Shown in pieces: positions 21,057-31,108 of a stretch of 64,000 nucleotides of DNA. Positions within the stretch are counted from its first letter, which is position 1; the number at the start of each line of letters is the position of its first letter. Under the pieces are notes generated by a model. The model did no database searches, was not told the DNA's origin, and worked only from the letters and a program-made list of their open reading frames with translations. A program made the translations under genes and the position numbers. The stretch lies in the NCBI GenBank assembly GCA_002099365.1, contig MSED01000001.1:2480001-2544000 (forward strand), read 5' to 3'. This stretch comes from Phialophora verrucosa (Eukaryota; Ascomycota; Eurotiomycetes; Chaetothyriales; Herpotrichiellaceae).

Positions 21057-24000
21057 ATGTCGACCGTCGTCAACGACACACTCAACCTCGGTGGCAACCA
21101 GACCGCAGCAGGACAGAAAAATGGCCAAAGTGCCGGGCAATTCGCCGCCTCCTTCGTCACTGCCATAGCGGTCTTTGCCGTCCAAGTTGTCATTTTCCTG
21201 CTCATCAAAGACCGGTTTGCACGAATATACCAGCCGAGAACGTATCTGGTACCAGAAAGAGAACGCACAAAACCTTCACCGGCGGGATGGTGGAAATGGA
21301 TCAAGCCTGTCATCAGCACTTCCAACTCCGACTTCGTCCAGAAGTGTGGTTTGGACGCCTACTTCTTCCTGAGATATCTCCGCACCTTGCTCAAGATATT
21401 TGTCCCAGCGGCCTTGGTTATCTTGCCAATCCTCATTCCCCTCAACATGGTCGACGGTCGGGGCGCTCAATTCGCTTTGGGCAGGAATGAAAACGCCAGC
21501 AATGTCACGGGCCTCGATCAGCTTGCCTGGGGCAATGTCGCTCCCAACCACACCGGACGGTATTGGGCCCACTGGCTCCTGGCGCTCTTTCTGATCATTT
21601 GGATCTGTTACGTCTCATTTGACGAATTGCGGAACTATATCCGTATGCGACAGGCTTATCTCACTTCTCCTCAGCACCGCTTGCGTGCTTCTGCCACCAC
21701 CGTCTTGGTCAGCTCCATACCCCAGAAGTGGTGCAATGTGGAAGCTCTTGACGGTCTTTACGACGTATTCCCTGGAGGCCTCAGGAATATCTGGATCAAC
21801 CGAAACTTCGACGAGCTGAGCAACAAGATTAAACGTCGGGACAAGCTCGCTGCAACGCTCGAAAAGGCTGAAACCGAACTCATCAAGAAATGCTTCAAGA
21901 AAAACGAGGAAAACATTGCCAAAGCCGAGAAAGAGGCCGGCAAGAAATTGACCAAAGACGAGAAGAAGTTACGTGCCACGATTCGGGATGAGGCAGGTGA
22001 CCGAGCTGCCCATGGTCACGGTATCACCACAGGAAACCCTCACCAGGTTCAGCATAATCTCCGTCAGGTCGTCAATGGTCCCAATGACGCATCGTCCTCG
22101 TCCGCTTCCGAATCAGATGACGAAGACGAGGTTCAGGGTCCTCAGCGCGACAGGTTCAACATTCCCATCATTGGCGGTGGCATCTCTGCAGTCACTCACC
22201 GTCTAGACAAGGTTGGCAAAGGCATTCTTGGTGGCATTCGCGGTGTCAATAAGGGGCTCAATGATACCATCGACAACACAAACGGATTCGTTGCGCCTGA
22301 TGCTCAGCAAAGGCAAAAGGGTCCGAGTTCCCACGAAGATCAAGAGGAGCAGGTCGAGGGCCACAGCCCAATTACACCTAAGCGGAACGAGAAGATCTTC
22401 GGTGAGAAGCGTAACACGGGACACGCCAAAGATGCGAGTGCGAAGAGCCAGAGTTCAGCCCCAAATCTTGGACGATCGTTTGAGAAGACCCCACAGTCAA
22501 GACCGCAGAGTCCCATCTCCCAAGGTAGTACAATGGGAGGGGAGAAGGTTCGATCTGAAGAGCAGTTGACGAAATTCGAAAAGTTCAAGAAGGCCATCGG
22601 TTTGGGCCCGGACGAGAGAGAGCATGTCGATTATCCTGATGCCTTCGAATGGAACTTCGAACATGACCCGGACGATGCGGTGTGGCGACGCTACTTGACC
22701 GACAAGGACCGTGAAACCACAAGGCTTCCAATCTTCGGCTGGCAGTGGATGCCCTCTCTCCCTTTGATGGGCCAAAAGGTCGACACGATCCGATACTGCC
22801 GCAAAGAGGTCGCCAGGCTGAACATGGAGATCGAGGACGACCAGGCGCATCCCGAGCGATTTCCTTTAATGAATTCTGCATTTGTCCAATTCAATCACCA
22901 GGTCGCCGCGCATATGGCTTGTCAGGCTGTCAGTCATCATCTCCCCAAGCAGATGGCTCCTCGTCTGGTCGAAATCGATCCTAACGACGTCATATGGGAC
23001 AACATGTCAATCCCCTGGTGGCAGGCATACGTTCGGACTGGTGCTGTCATTGTCATTGTTGTCGGGATGATCATCCTATGGGCCATTCCCGTCGCCTTTA
23101 CATCGGCGCTCTCCCAACTGGAAACCGCCGCAAAAACATGGACTTGGCTTCATTGGGTGCTCAAAATCCCCGCTTGGATTAGAAGTGTTCTGCAGGGTGT
23201 TTTGCCAGCGGCCTTGCTCGGTCTCCTCCTGTTCCTGTTACCTCTGATTCTCCGATTCCTGGTTCGCTTACAGGGGACGCCGTCCGGCATGCTCGTCGAG
23301 ATCTCAGTTCAGCGCTATTACTTCTGCTTCCTGTTTGTCCAGCTGTTCTTGGTCGTATCTATTGCGTCGGCCTTGACGCAATTCTTTGCGCTCTTTACGA
23401 GTGTGGACGGCTTCACCAATATTCCGAGTTTACTGGGCAACAATATTCCAAAAGCCAGCAACTACTTCTTCTCCTACATGCTGCTGCAAGCGCTGTCGGT
23501 GAGTGCAGGAGCCCTGCTCCAAGTTGGGTCACTCATTGGCTGGTTCATCCTCGCCCCGCTCTTCGACAGTACTGCGCGGGCAAAGTTCAAGAGACAAACT
23601 CAGTTGTCCAATATTCAATGGGGGACGTTCTTTCCAGTGTATACCAACCTGGCGTGCATTGGTTTGATTTATTCCGTCATCTCGCCACTGATTTTGGTCT
23701 TCAACATCATCACCTTCACATTATTCTGGTTCGTTTACCGATTCAACACCCTGTACGTCACTCGCTTCACTCGCGATACAGGAGGTCTCCTATACCCTAA
23801 CGCCATCAACTTCACGTTTGTCGGTGTCTACGTGATGGAAATAGCTTTGATAGGCATGTTCTTCCTCGTCCGAGATGAGCACGGGAAAGTGGCTTGCTCA
23901 GGCCAAGCGATCGGCATGATTGTGATTTTGATTCTTACCGCCGGATACCAGATGTTGTTGAACAACGCGTTTAGCCCCTTGTTCAGATATCTGCCCATCA

Positions 24001-24893
24001 CCCTCGAAGATGATGCCGTGCGGAGAGATGAAGAGTTTGCTAGGGCAATGCGGGAGAAGCATGGCCTTATCGAGGACGAGAACGAAGGCGAGGATCTTGA
24101 GGATCAGCTGGAGCGTAACGAGCGACAGTCGATGGAAGAAGACCGCCAACAGCAAGACATGGAGCTCAGAGAAATCGAGCAAGACAGACAGGACAGACTG
24201 CGGAGACAGCAGTCAAAGAGGCTGCCTGACCTTGAGCCTTACGAGTTCCAGAACCCAGAGATCGCAATGAACCTGGACAAGGATAGTAAGGGCGTCCGAA
24301 TGATGAAAGCAGCCGCTCACAAGACCGCTGGCACAACCAAAGGGTTGGTGCCCCGCGGGCTCTCGCAAAGAGAAAAGCGCCAATCGTGGGCAGATCGAAA
24401 TAATGCCAGGAATCGAAGAGCGTCGAATTTCGGGGAATGGGAAAGTCCGTCACAGAGCCGGAGTCGCGTACATTCGGAAGTTCGGGGCCAGAAGAACCAC
24501 ATACCACAGCCCATGGAAGTCCTCGACAAGCTCAACAACTTCAATCCGTTGACTGGCAATGAGAAGGACGTGGAGGCTCAACGTGCTGCTCGAAGCGAAC
24601 TCGCCGACGCACTGTTTGGTGGAGTCAACGACGAACTAGAAGACTTGACCCCTGAGGAGCGCGACAAGTTGGTGCAGAGGGCTTTCCAGCACAGTGCGCT
24701 CCGAGCGCGGCGACCTGTCATCTGGCTCCCGCGCGATGAACTCGGCGTTAGTGACGACGAGGTGCACCGCATGGGCCGTTTCAGCAGCCATCTCTGGGTC
24801 AGCAATGTTCGACAGGGCCTTGACTCTAAGGGTCGGTGTGTCTACAGTGGTGCGCCACCTGACTTCAGCGAGGTCGACGTGATCCAGCTATAA
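21057..24893 (+). CDS. OSCA/CSC1 (Rsn1/Phm7-type) calcium-permeable stress-gated cation channel
   Basis: A single 1278-aa frame. Domain order fits the fungal Rsn1/Phm7 branch of the OSCA/TMEM63 family. The N-terminal RSN1-type membrane part has spans near residues 28-52, 115-132 and 165-188. A cytosolic domain carries the RNA-recognition-like fold (ATTVLVSSIPQKW) and a long charged, probably disordered loop (about 330-520, with KVGKGILGGIRGVNKG inside). The DUF221 channel core spans about 655-990 with multiple helices. A C-terminal extension ends GRCVYSGAPPDFSEVDVIQL, which matches the Phm7 extension. These proteins form osmotically or mechanically gated cation channels in the plasma membrane or ER. 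The stretch after the last span is a highly charged coiled-coil-like Gln/Glu/Arg segment. No intron was needed despite the length. Confidence 0.9.
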   Translation: MSTVVNDTLNLGGNQTAAGQKNGQSAGQFAASFVTAIAVFAVQVVIFLLIKDRFARIYQPRTYLVPERERTKPSPAGWWKWIKPVISTSNSDFVQKCGLDAYFFLRYLRTLLKIFVPAALVILPILIPLNMVDGRGAQFALGRNENASNVTGLDQLAWGNVAPNHTGRYWAHWLLALFLIIWICYVSFDELRNYIRMRQAYLTSPQHRLRASATTVLVSSIPQKWCNVEALDGLYDVFPGGLRNIWINRNFDELSNKIKRRDKLAATLEKAETELIKKCFKKNEENIAKAEKEAGKKLTKDEKKLRATIRDEAGDRAAHGHGITTGNPHQVQHNLRQVVNGPNDASSSSASESDDEDEVQGPQRDRFNIPIIGGGISAVTHRLDKVGKGILGGIRGVNKGLNDTIDNTNGFVAPDAQQRQKGPSSHEDQEEQVEGHSPITPKRNEKIFGEKRNTGHAKDASAKSQSSAPNLGRSFEKTPQSRPQSPISQGSTMGGEKVRSEEQLTKFEKFKKAIGLGPDEREHVDYPDAFEWNFEHDPDDAVWRRYLTDKDRETTRLPIFGWQWMPSLPLMGQKVDTIRYCRKEVARLNMEIEDDQAHPERFPLMNSAFVQFNHQVAAHMACQAVSHHLPKQMAPRLVEIDPNDVIWDNMSIPWWQAYVRTGAVIVIVVGMIILWAIPVAFTSALSQLETAAKTWTWLHWVLKIPAWIRSVLQGVLPAALLGLLLFLLPLILRFLVRLQGTPSGMLVEISVQRYYFCFLFVQLFLVVSIASALTQFFALFTSVDGFTNIPSLLGNNIPKASNYFFSYMLLQALSVSAGALLQVGSLIGWFILAPLFDSTARAKFKRQTQLSNIQWGTFFPVYTNLACIGLIYSVISPLILVFNIITFTLFWFVYRFNTLYVTRFTRDTGGLLYPNAINFTFVGVYVMEIALIGMFFLVRDEHGKVACSGQAIGMIVILILTAGYQMLLNNAFSPLFRYLPITLEDDAVRRDEEFARAMREKHGLIEDENEGEDLEDQLERNERQSMEEDRQQQDMELREIEQDRQDRLRRQQSKRLPDLEPYEFQNPEIAMNLDKDSKGVRMMKAAAHKTAGTTKGLVPRGLSQREKRQSWADRNNARNRRASNFGEWESPSQSRSRVHSEVRGQKNHIPQPMEVLDKLNNFNPLTGNEKDVEAQRAARSELADALFGGVNDELEDLTPEERDKLVQRAFQHSALRARRPVIWLPRDELGVSDDEVHRMGRFSSHLWVSNVRQGLDSKGRCVYSGAPPDFSEVDVIQL

Positions 24894-25762
24894 AGTACTT
24901 GAGAGGAGGAAAAGATGGAGGACGTGGTTGTTACTAGTCCGTTAGCGCGGCGTTATGGCGACGTGAGTTACGAAGGCATGTTGCGTTCGCATGATGCCTA
25001 AGAAGGTGCTGAAGACCCAAAGCCCTCCGGCTACGATTTTATGTATATACTGTACTCTATGACGAAACCAGGCGATGCCTTGTAGTGCTAGTGGACATGA
25101 AAAGAAATGGAGTTCTTCACACTTCCCAAGGACTGGCTTTTGGTAATGAAGACTGAAAGGACCGTTCTACCCAGGCAGTTAATGAGGCGGTAGGAGAGGC
25201 GGTGCATTTCCAGTCTCATCTTCTCAAACTCGCGTACACAGGCTCCGTAGGCCCTTTTCCTACGCATGATGCTCGACACTCTGAAGGGTCCGACATATTT
25301 GCACAAGCCCATATCGAATACAAGTACGTACCATTCTTTCATAGGTGACCTTGTTGCAGCGTGAAGCAAACACCTTCAGCGGGCAATGTCAATGGTCGAG
25401 GATATCGCTTCGACATTGTATGCCTTCATCTCTCTCCACGCTCGTGTGCTTCAAGTGGGACGTACTGCCCGGTTGTTCTGAACGGATAGTTCCATTCAGA
25501 CACCTACCTACAAAAGTCAGTGAGCTTTGCTGAGACGTTGCAAGGACGATCAATGGCAGGGCAAGGTAGAATTCACATCACCGCGCGATATCTTGATTGT
25601 TGCTTTGCAAACGACAGAGGGACAGACAAACGATGACGATAGGCGAATGTTGCTGGCAACGCAAACACAATTGCGAAAACATATTGATGAGACGGCCATC
25701 ATCACTCTTGTTCTGACCATACCAGCAATAAAGCGTCCTGTGAAGTTTTCGGGGTCGGATCT

Positions 25763-25909
25763 GTCACTGTGAGACAGACAGTCACTTTCAGAAGCTGAGG
25801 AAGGCTGGTCGGCTGGTCGGCTTCGTGACATCTAATGGACTATATGTCACGAAGTGAACAAGCCGTGCTGTCGTTGTGCGTGACAGTGCAGTGACGTGCG
25901 AACTGTCAC
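25763..25909. promoter_or_regulatory. Cluster of GTCAC/GTGAC inverted repeats in the 2EXR promoter
   Basis: A perfect 11-bp inverted repeat, CTTCGTGACAT (25821-25831) and ATGTCACGAAG (25844-25854), has a 12-nt spacer. A second pair, GTGACAGT (25880-25887) and ACTGTCAC (25902-25909), has a 14-nt spacer. GTCAC also occurs at 25763 and 25781, and GTGAC at 25891. The cluster ends about 50 bp before a TATA box. It could be a binding array for a dimeric factor; the factor is unknown. Confidence 0.45.
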
Positions 25910-25956
25910 CTGGCTGCTGTCTTCTCCTCCAGAGCATTCGTGCGGAGCTGTTATGG

Positions 25957-25964
25957 TATATAAA
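25957..25964 (+). promoter_or_regulatory. TATA box (TATATAAA)
   Basis: A consensus TATATAAA lies 145 bp upstream of the ATG at 26109, the expected distance for a fungal core promoter with a leader of about 100 nt. It is one of the few clear TATA boxes in the window. Confidence 0.6.
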
Positions 25965-26108
25965 GGTGTCGCGGCGCACTATCGAGCTTGTTACCTGGAA
26001 CCTTCAACATTGCCTACCTCTCACTTCGGGTGACTGCGCGGCACCATCCTCCAAGCCTCTCCAATCGTTGTCTCTCTTCATCATCAATCTCGGCCACCTT
26101 GACCGACC

Positions 26109-27507
26109 ATGGCCGAGTTACAACAATGGCCTGACTGGAGGAACATCGCGGCGAAAGCATGGTTCGGCAGTTCAGACGAGTTTCCAGGCGCCATCCCTCC
26201 GTTATTGTGGTATCAACGCCCACCACCTGCGGCCGGCGAAATTGCTCCATTCCACGAGACACCATGGGGGAAGCTGCCCAGAGAGATCCGCGACAAGATC
26301 TGGGGTTACGCTGCCGCCGAGGGATCTAGGATGGACATCACCATGTACAGAAGCCGCAGGGGAAGGTTCTTTCATCCCGGATACCTGTTCCAGAATATCA
26401 TCCGTCTCGCCAGTGTCTGCCAGCAGATGAGATCGGAGCTCTTCCACAGCTTGCAGAGGGACGTCACCTTTGTGCACCAGGCGACCAATTTTCTCGGCGA
26501 TGCATTTGCCATCTTTCCCAGAAACATCCTCCGATGCATAGGCGTCCTGGACCTGACGGACCAGGGGTACTTGTCCTATTACCGTGAAACCCGCTTTGGC
26601 GTGTTACTCTCGCTCATCTGCGACGATCTGCCGAACCTCGTCCGCCTCCAGCTGAGGACCGTCGTAGAAGCACCAAACGTCCCAGAGAGGAAACGAGATC
26701 TTTTGCGCTTCGGAGCCTTCCTGGTCGCGAGACACCGGAACCTCGATCTGCTCATCTGGCCAGGCGATTCCGGGGAGATGCATCAGCGAGACGGGATGAA
26801 GATTGTTTGTTACATAGATGTGGCCTCGAGCGGACACTTCGCGGCGAAGCGGTTATTCAGAGCGCCGACACCGAAGTACTTGAGCAAGAGGGACGCGGAG
26901 AACAACGTCCTGAGCATGGTTGAGGTGAGTGAAAGTCTTTACGTGTGCCTATTCAGCGTTCTAACGGACCGGTTTGCAGGATCGTTTGTTGAACGCCACG
27001 ATGCTGCGACGCCTTCACATGGACGATATCCTTGCCCATTCAATCGACGACTTCACTATCGACAGAGCGAACAATGCGTCCTCAGAGATCGACGAGGGGC
27101 ATGATTATTTCGCCCAGGTCGACAACGACGGTTATTTGACCCAACGTCGGCGTGAGGAACTGGGCAAGCCGTACATCCCCGTTGATAGTCTCATTGACAT
27201 CTGTGAGAAGAGAATGCGGAGAGCAATCAACAATGGCACTTTCCTGACGCGGCCGGCAGGTGCTCCGCCCTTTCGTGGCCGTGGTCGTGGCCGTGGTCGC
27301 GGTCGTGGCCAAGGCGGAGGGAGAAGCCGGGGTGGCGCCAAAGTTACCGGACGCGGTGGACATGTAGGCGTTGGGGCTGAAGTCGACGTCTCAGCGGTGA
27401 GCCACGATGAGGCTGGCCATGCAGCGTCTGTTGTCGGTGCTCGAGGCCGAGGTCGCGGTTCCTGTCGTGGCCAGGCAAATCGAGGAAGTCGAAGCAGCCA
27501 TGGCTGA
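26109..27507 (+). CDS. 2EXR-domain protein with RG-repeat tail
   Basis: Two exons (26109-26924 and 26980-27507) with a 55-nt intron (GTGAGT...TTGCAG, phase 0) encode 447 aa. Around residues 50-75 is PWGKLPREIRDKIWGYAA, the LPxEIRxxIW signature of the F-box-like 2EXR domain, which is greatly expanded in filamentous ascomycetes and of mostly unknown function. The middle part is a typical helical, Leu-rich continuation. After residue about 370 the protein becomes an RG-rich tail (FRGRGRGRGRGRGQGGGRSRGG, later RGRGRGSCRGQ), encoded by a near-tandem GGCCGTGGTCGT array at about 27279-27312. RG tails usually bind RNA and are arginine-methylated, an unusual partner for a 2EXR domain. Its promoter has a TATA box and an inverted-repeat cluster. 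Confidence 0.78.
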
Positions 27508-28494
27508 GCTTCTGCTCAACACCGCGGCAACCACTGACCCAGCATAGGACTTCACACAGGAAGATAGATTGATATTGAATGAGGAACAGATCAATTTGAC
27601 TTTCCAAGGACTTCAGGCTTGGTCTATGCTAACAAATCTTACCTTGGACCATTGATGCGTTTAAAAGCACCGGAGGAGGCAAGAGAAGGCCGCATCGCGC
27701 AATCAACTTAATCTGGCAAGGCAGGAGACAGTAAAACAGGGGACCGTGATTGTGTAAGTTGTCTTGGGGGTGATCTGTCAACACTTTGTACTCGTCGTAA
27801 GGTAGGAGGATGAACAGAACGAGAGGGCGCAGACAGAGTTCGTCCAAAGTCACGTGCTCTCACGTGCATTTAACTCAAATAGCTCGTGCGCCAAATTCCA
27901 CTCTAGCCCAATATGGTAAGAGCTCTTGGCATGTCTCGCTCCCACAATCGCAACAAGAATGCTTCCACAGTTCTTCCTTCTTCCTGCATTGACGTGTCAA
28001 AGGCCTTTGTGTTCGGTTCTTTGCATATCCTCAACCCTGTTCTGGTTTAGTTGACATTGCCTCAACATGGACAACAACATTCTCCTATCGATATCGCCGT
28101 GACCCACCTGGCGTCCAATTTGGATACTCAGGGGAGATGAACTCGGCCAGATGCTTCGATCTGCTCCACTTCGGTCTTCGCCTTCTGCAGATTCATCTCC
28201 TCAGCCAACCACTACGCCGGCTCCTTTCCCATTGTGGCCCGTATCTCTGTCGCTAATGAAGCCTCGTGGCATTTTAACTTTTCACCTGCTCGCACAGGTT
28301 TTACCGCATCGCGTGTGCCGGTAACATGTCGACAACAAGTCTACCGACTAGCGAGCTCGACATGCTCCACCCATGGCGACAGAGCTCGGTCTGGGTCTTT
28401 ATCATGAAAGGATAACTTCCCCCGAGATATTCTTGATGGCGGCCGAGGACTCACCTTGTCAATCTTGCCGTCAGTACTGGAAACTGCCACAATC
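27508..28494. other. Intergenic region
   Basis: I see no supported gene. Open frames are under 90 codons and overlap the RG-tail antisense or lack motifs. The right part is probably the promoter and leader of the DUF3176 gene. Confidence 0.5.
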
Positions 28495-30420
28495 ATGGAC
28501 AACTTCATGACTAAGAGCGAACGAGACGTGCATCGGCGAGAGTCGAAGAGGACACGAGTACAGATCACCGAGCACGCCGACTCCGACCATGACCGGGACG
28601 GCAGTAGCCATGAGGATGGCACGACGCCGCCCAGCAAAATCTCGAGAATGGAACAGCTCATGGAACGATTATGGGCCTTTGAGATTTTCGCCCTGGCTAT
28701 CAGCACGCTCGCTCTGCTTGGCCTGATCATCCTCCTCCGAGTCACAAACGGCCACAAAGTCCCCAACTGGACGATCAGGCCCAAACACACGAAGCCGCTC
28801 ACCGTCACCATCAACTCGGTGATTTCCATCTTTTCGACTGCAGTCAAGTCGACGGTGCTCATCCCTGTCGCGGCAGCTATGGGGGAGTTGAAATGGATAT
28901 GGTTCAACTCGGGCCATCGTCTCACGGACATTCAGGTCTTCGAGAGCGCCGCCCGGGGCCCGCTGGGAGCTGCGATCATGCTGTGGAGTTTCCGCGGGCG
29001 CAGCCTGGCATGTCTTGGAGCTGTGATCATCTTGGGCTCCCTGGCACTTGACTTCGGCTTCCAGCAGCTAGTCACTTATCCGCTTCGGCCTGTCAACCTT
29101 GGAGCGGCCACGATTGCACGGACCAACGAGTATAGTGCCTACCGTCCTGGCTGGATCACTGGGACGCCTTTGGCCGAGCAGCCTATGGTCGCCGCGATCT
29201 ACACTGGCATGTATGGCGACGGCAAGAGCTTTCCAATTACCCCGGGCTGTCCCTCGGGCAACTGCACCTGGGCGGAGGACTACACGTCGCTCGGCTTCTG
29301 TTCCCGGTGTTACAGCACGACCGATCAGATCGTCAAGCAGTGTGGAACGTTCAACTATACCAATGTTGACGAGAACGGCGAGACACAGGTTGTAGGCGAC
29401 CCAATTCCTTATTGCAACTATACGATGCCATCAGGACAGTTCATCCCCGGCGTCAACTTCACCTCAGGGTCGGCGACAACGGTACCCATCTTCGTTGACA
29501 TTAGCGACACAGCAGCTTCTAAGAAGACATATTTCGGCAAGGCGCTCACCGCCCATGTGTCTACGTTGTCTGTGATGCGTGCCGAGTGGCAGAGAGTTGC
29601 CGACGATCAAGACAGATACTACGACAAAATTACCGCCGTCAACGCAACCGAATGCGGCATTGACGCCTGTGTGATCAAGTACCACGCCACGCTGCAGAAC
29701 TCGAATTTCACCGAGACCATCATCGACTCCTTTGTCAACGAGACTGATCGCCAAGTCTTCTCGGAGGGAGATGCCGGCTACACCATGCCGGCGTACATTC
29801 ATCCTCCGCAATCATGGACGAATCATTCCAACGCCAACGACAGCAACATTTATTCCTTCGATGGCATCACCATCCAGGCCCTCCGGTTTCAGTTCGCCGA
29901 CAATGCGTACCAGCCACTCTGGGGTGGAAGGTTTGTTGACTCGATGACCGGACAAGCCACTGTTGACAATGACTTTGTCGCCTATGTCCGTTACCTGGAC
30001 GAAGCAGGCATGGAGCACATGATGTCTTCCCTGACTTCGAGTATGACGCGCCGCGTTCGGACCTCGCCTGGAACGGGCACCAATTCGTATGGCCCCGGGC
30101 CGAACGCAATCGGCATCACCACGCAGGATATGCCGCATGTGAATGTCCGTTGGGGCTGGATCGCGCTTCCTGCCGCGATTCTCCTTCTCAGCGCCATCCT
30201 GCTGGTCTGTACCATGATCGAGACGAAACGCGAAGGTGCGACAATGTTGTGGAAGGGCAACGCTCTTGCACACTTCTACCATCCTTTAACCAAGGAGGGA
30301 AGAAATCGATTGAGGGATGCGCAAAGTGCGAAACACGCCGAAAAGATCGCCCAGGATATGACTGTGAAATGGCAGGAGACCGACGAAGGTGGCCGCTTTG
30401 TGCCCTATCATGGGAGTTAA
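28495..30420 (+). CDS. DUF3176 family membrane protein
   Basis: The ATG at 28495 gives 641 aa; the frame is open slightly further upstream but only through a TTG. A polar N-terminus of about 55 residues precedes three spans: FEIFALAISTLALLGLIILL, a long hydrophobic VTINSVISIFSTAVKSTVLIPVA stretch followed by MGELKWIWF, and LACLGAVIILGSLALDFGF. A large extracytoplasmic domain with many NxS/T sites (NYT, NFT, NHS) and paired Cys (CPSGNCTW, CSRCY, CGIDACVI) follows. A last span is WIALPAAILLLSAILLVCTM near residue 575, then a short cytosolic tail. This architecture (GDGK, CPSGNCTW) is diagnostic of the DUF3176 family, which is abundant in Pezizomycotina and has no known function. Surface localisation is inferred from the glycosylation sites. 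Confidence 0.85.
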   Translation: MDNFMTKSERDVHRRESKRTRVQITEHADSDHDRDGSSHEDGTTPPSKISRMEQLMERLWAFEIFALAISTLALLGLIILLRVTNGHKVPNWTIRPKHTKPLTVTINSVISIFSTAVKSTVLIPVAAAMGELKWIWFNSGHRLTDIQVFESAARGPLGAAIMLWSFRGRSLACLGAVIILGSLALDFGFQQLVTYPLRPVNLGAATIARTNEYSAYRPGWITGTPLAEQPMVAAIYTGMYGDGKSFPITPGCPSGNCTWAEDYTSLGFCSRCYSTTDQIVKQCGTFNYTNVDENGETQVVGDPIPYCNYTMPSGQFIPGVNFTSGSATTVPIFVDISDTAASKKTYFGKALTAHVSTLSVMRAEWQRVADDQDRYYDKITAVNATECGIDACVIKYHATLQNSNFTETIIDSFVNETDRQVFSEGDAGYTMPAYIHPPQSWTNHSNANDSNIYSFDGITIQALRFQFADNAYQPLWGGRFVDSMTGQATVDNDFVAYVRYLDEAGMEHMMSSLTSSMTRRVRTSPGTGTNSYGPGPNAIGITTQDMPHVNVRWGWIALPAAILLLSAILLVCTMIETKREGATMLWKGNALAHFYHPLTKEGRNRLRDAQSAKHAEKIAQDMTVKWQETDEGGRFVPYHGS

Positions 30421-31108
30421 AGTGACCCAAAGAGACATAGATCAGTTAGATAGAAGAGCCGGGGCAGGAGAAGAATGTGCCTACCGGGCTGACGATGCCT
30501 CTACAGGAAGGCCGACATGGTTGCCTCGCTACGTCAGTGCGAAGTGCTCTTCTTTGCAGGAGTATTCGCTCAAGTCATGCATCGGCGATACCTCAATGCC
30601 GTGAAGCGTACAAGATTGTAGGTATAGAAGGGTAATACAAACAGAAATGTGTGCAACAGCAGGTCCAGCCATATGTTGTGTCGATCATGGTGTCCCTCTC
30701 TCGCTCACGTGATGACACTGCCTCGCTGCCCCCCTGTACCCCGTACTCCGTAACCCCCTGCAGCCTCTATTTGAACCTCCATACAGCGTATTCTAACCTC
30801 CTCTTCTTCTCCAAATGCATCACGACACCGCACTCGACGGCAGTGCACGGCACAACTCCGCAGTTTCTCCAACATCAGCATGATGTTGTCGACGATCAGG
30901 GTAACTGAACGTCGGCAATTCGGTAAAGACGCCAACGTACCATAAGATGCCTTTAACCTTGAACATGGGTATGAATGTTTGCTCGTCTTATTTGACTTTC
31001 TGTCGCTGGTCGCTCCATTTTCCCCGAGCACTGTTGTGAGATTATTCCGTACTTGGCATTGTTTCTAGAAAGCAGTCAGGATATTTACGGCCTCACGCGG
31101 ACACTGAC
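30421..31108. other. Intergenic region
   Basis: Nothing beyond short non-coding frames is seen. A GTACTCCGTA motif of the dispersed type lies near 30741. Confidence 0.5.

Larger units (their letters stand above)
24894..26108. other. Intergenic region with clustered inverted repeats near its right end
   Basis: No supported gene. A 93-codon minus-strand frame at 25088-25369 has protein-like texture but no motif. The interval 25760-25910 holds several TGTCAC/GTGACA motifs arranged as inverted repeats, followed by a TATA box, just upstream of the 2EXR gene. Confidence 0.5.

Noticed and set aside
25088..25369. Minus-strand 93-codon frame downstream of the channel gene
   Set aside because: Protein-like texture but no motif, no partner exon and it lies in the probable 3' flank; I keep it only as a note.
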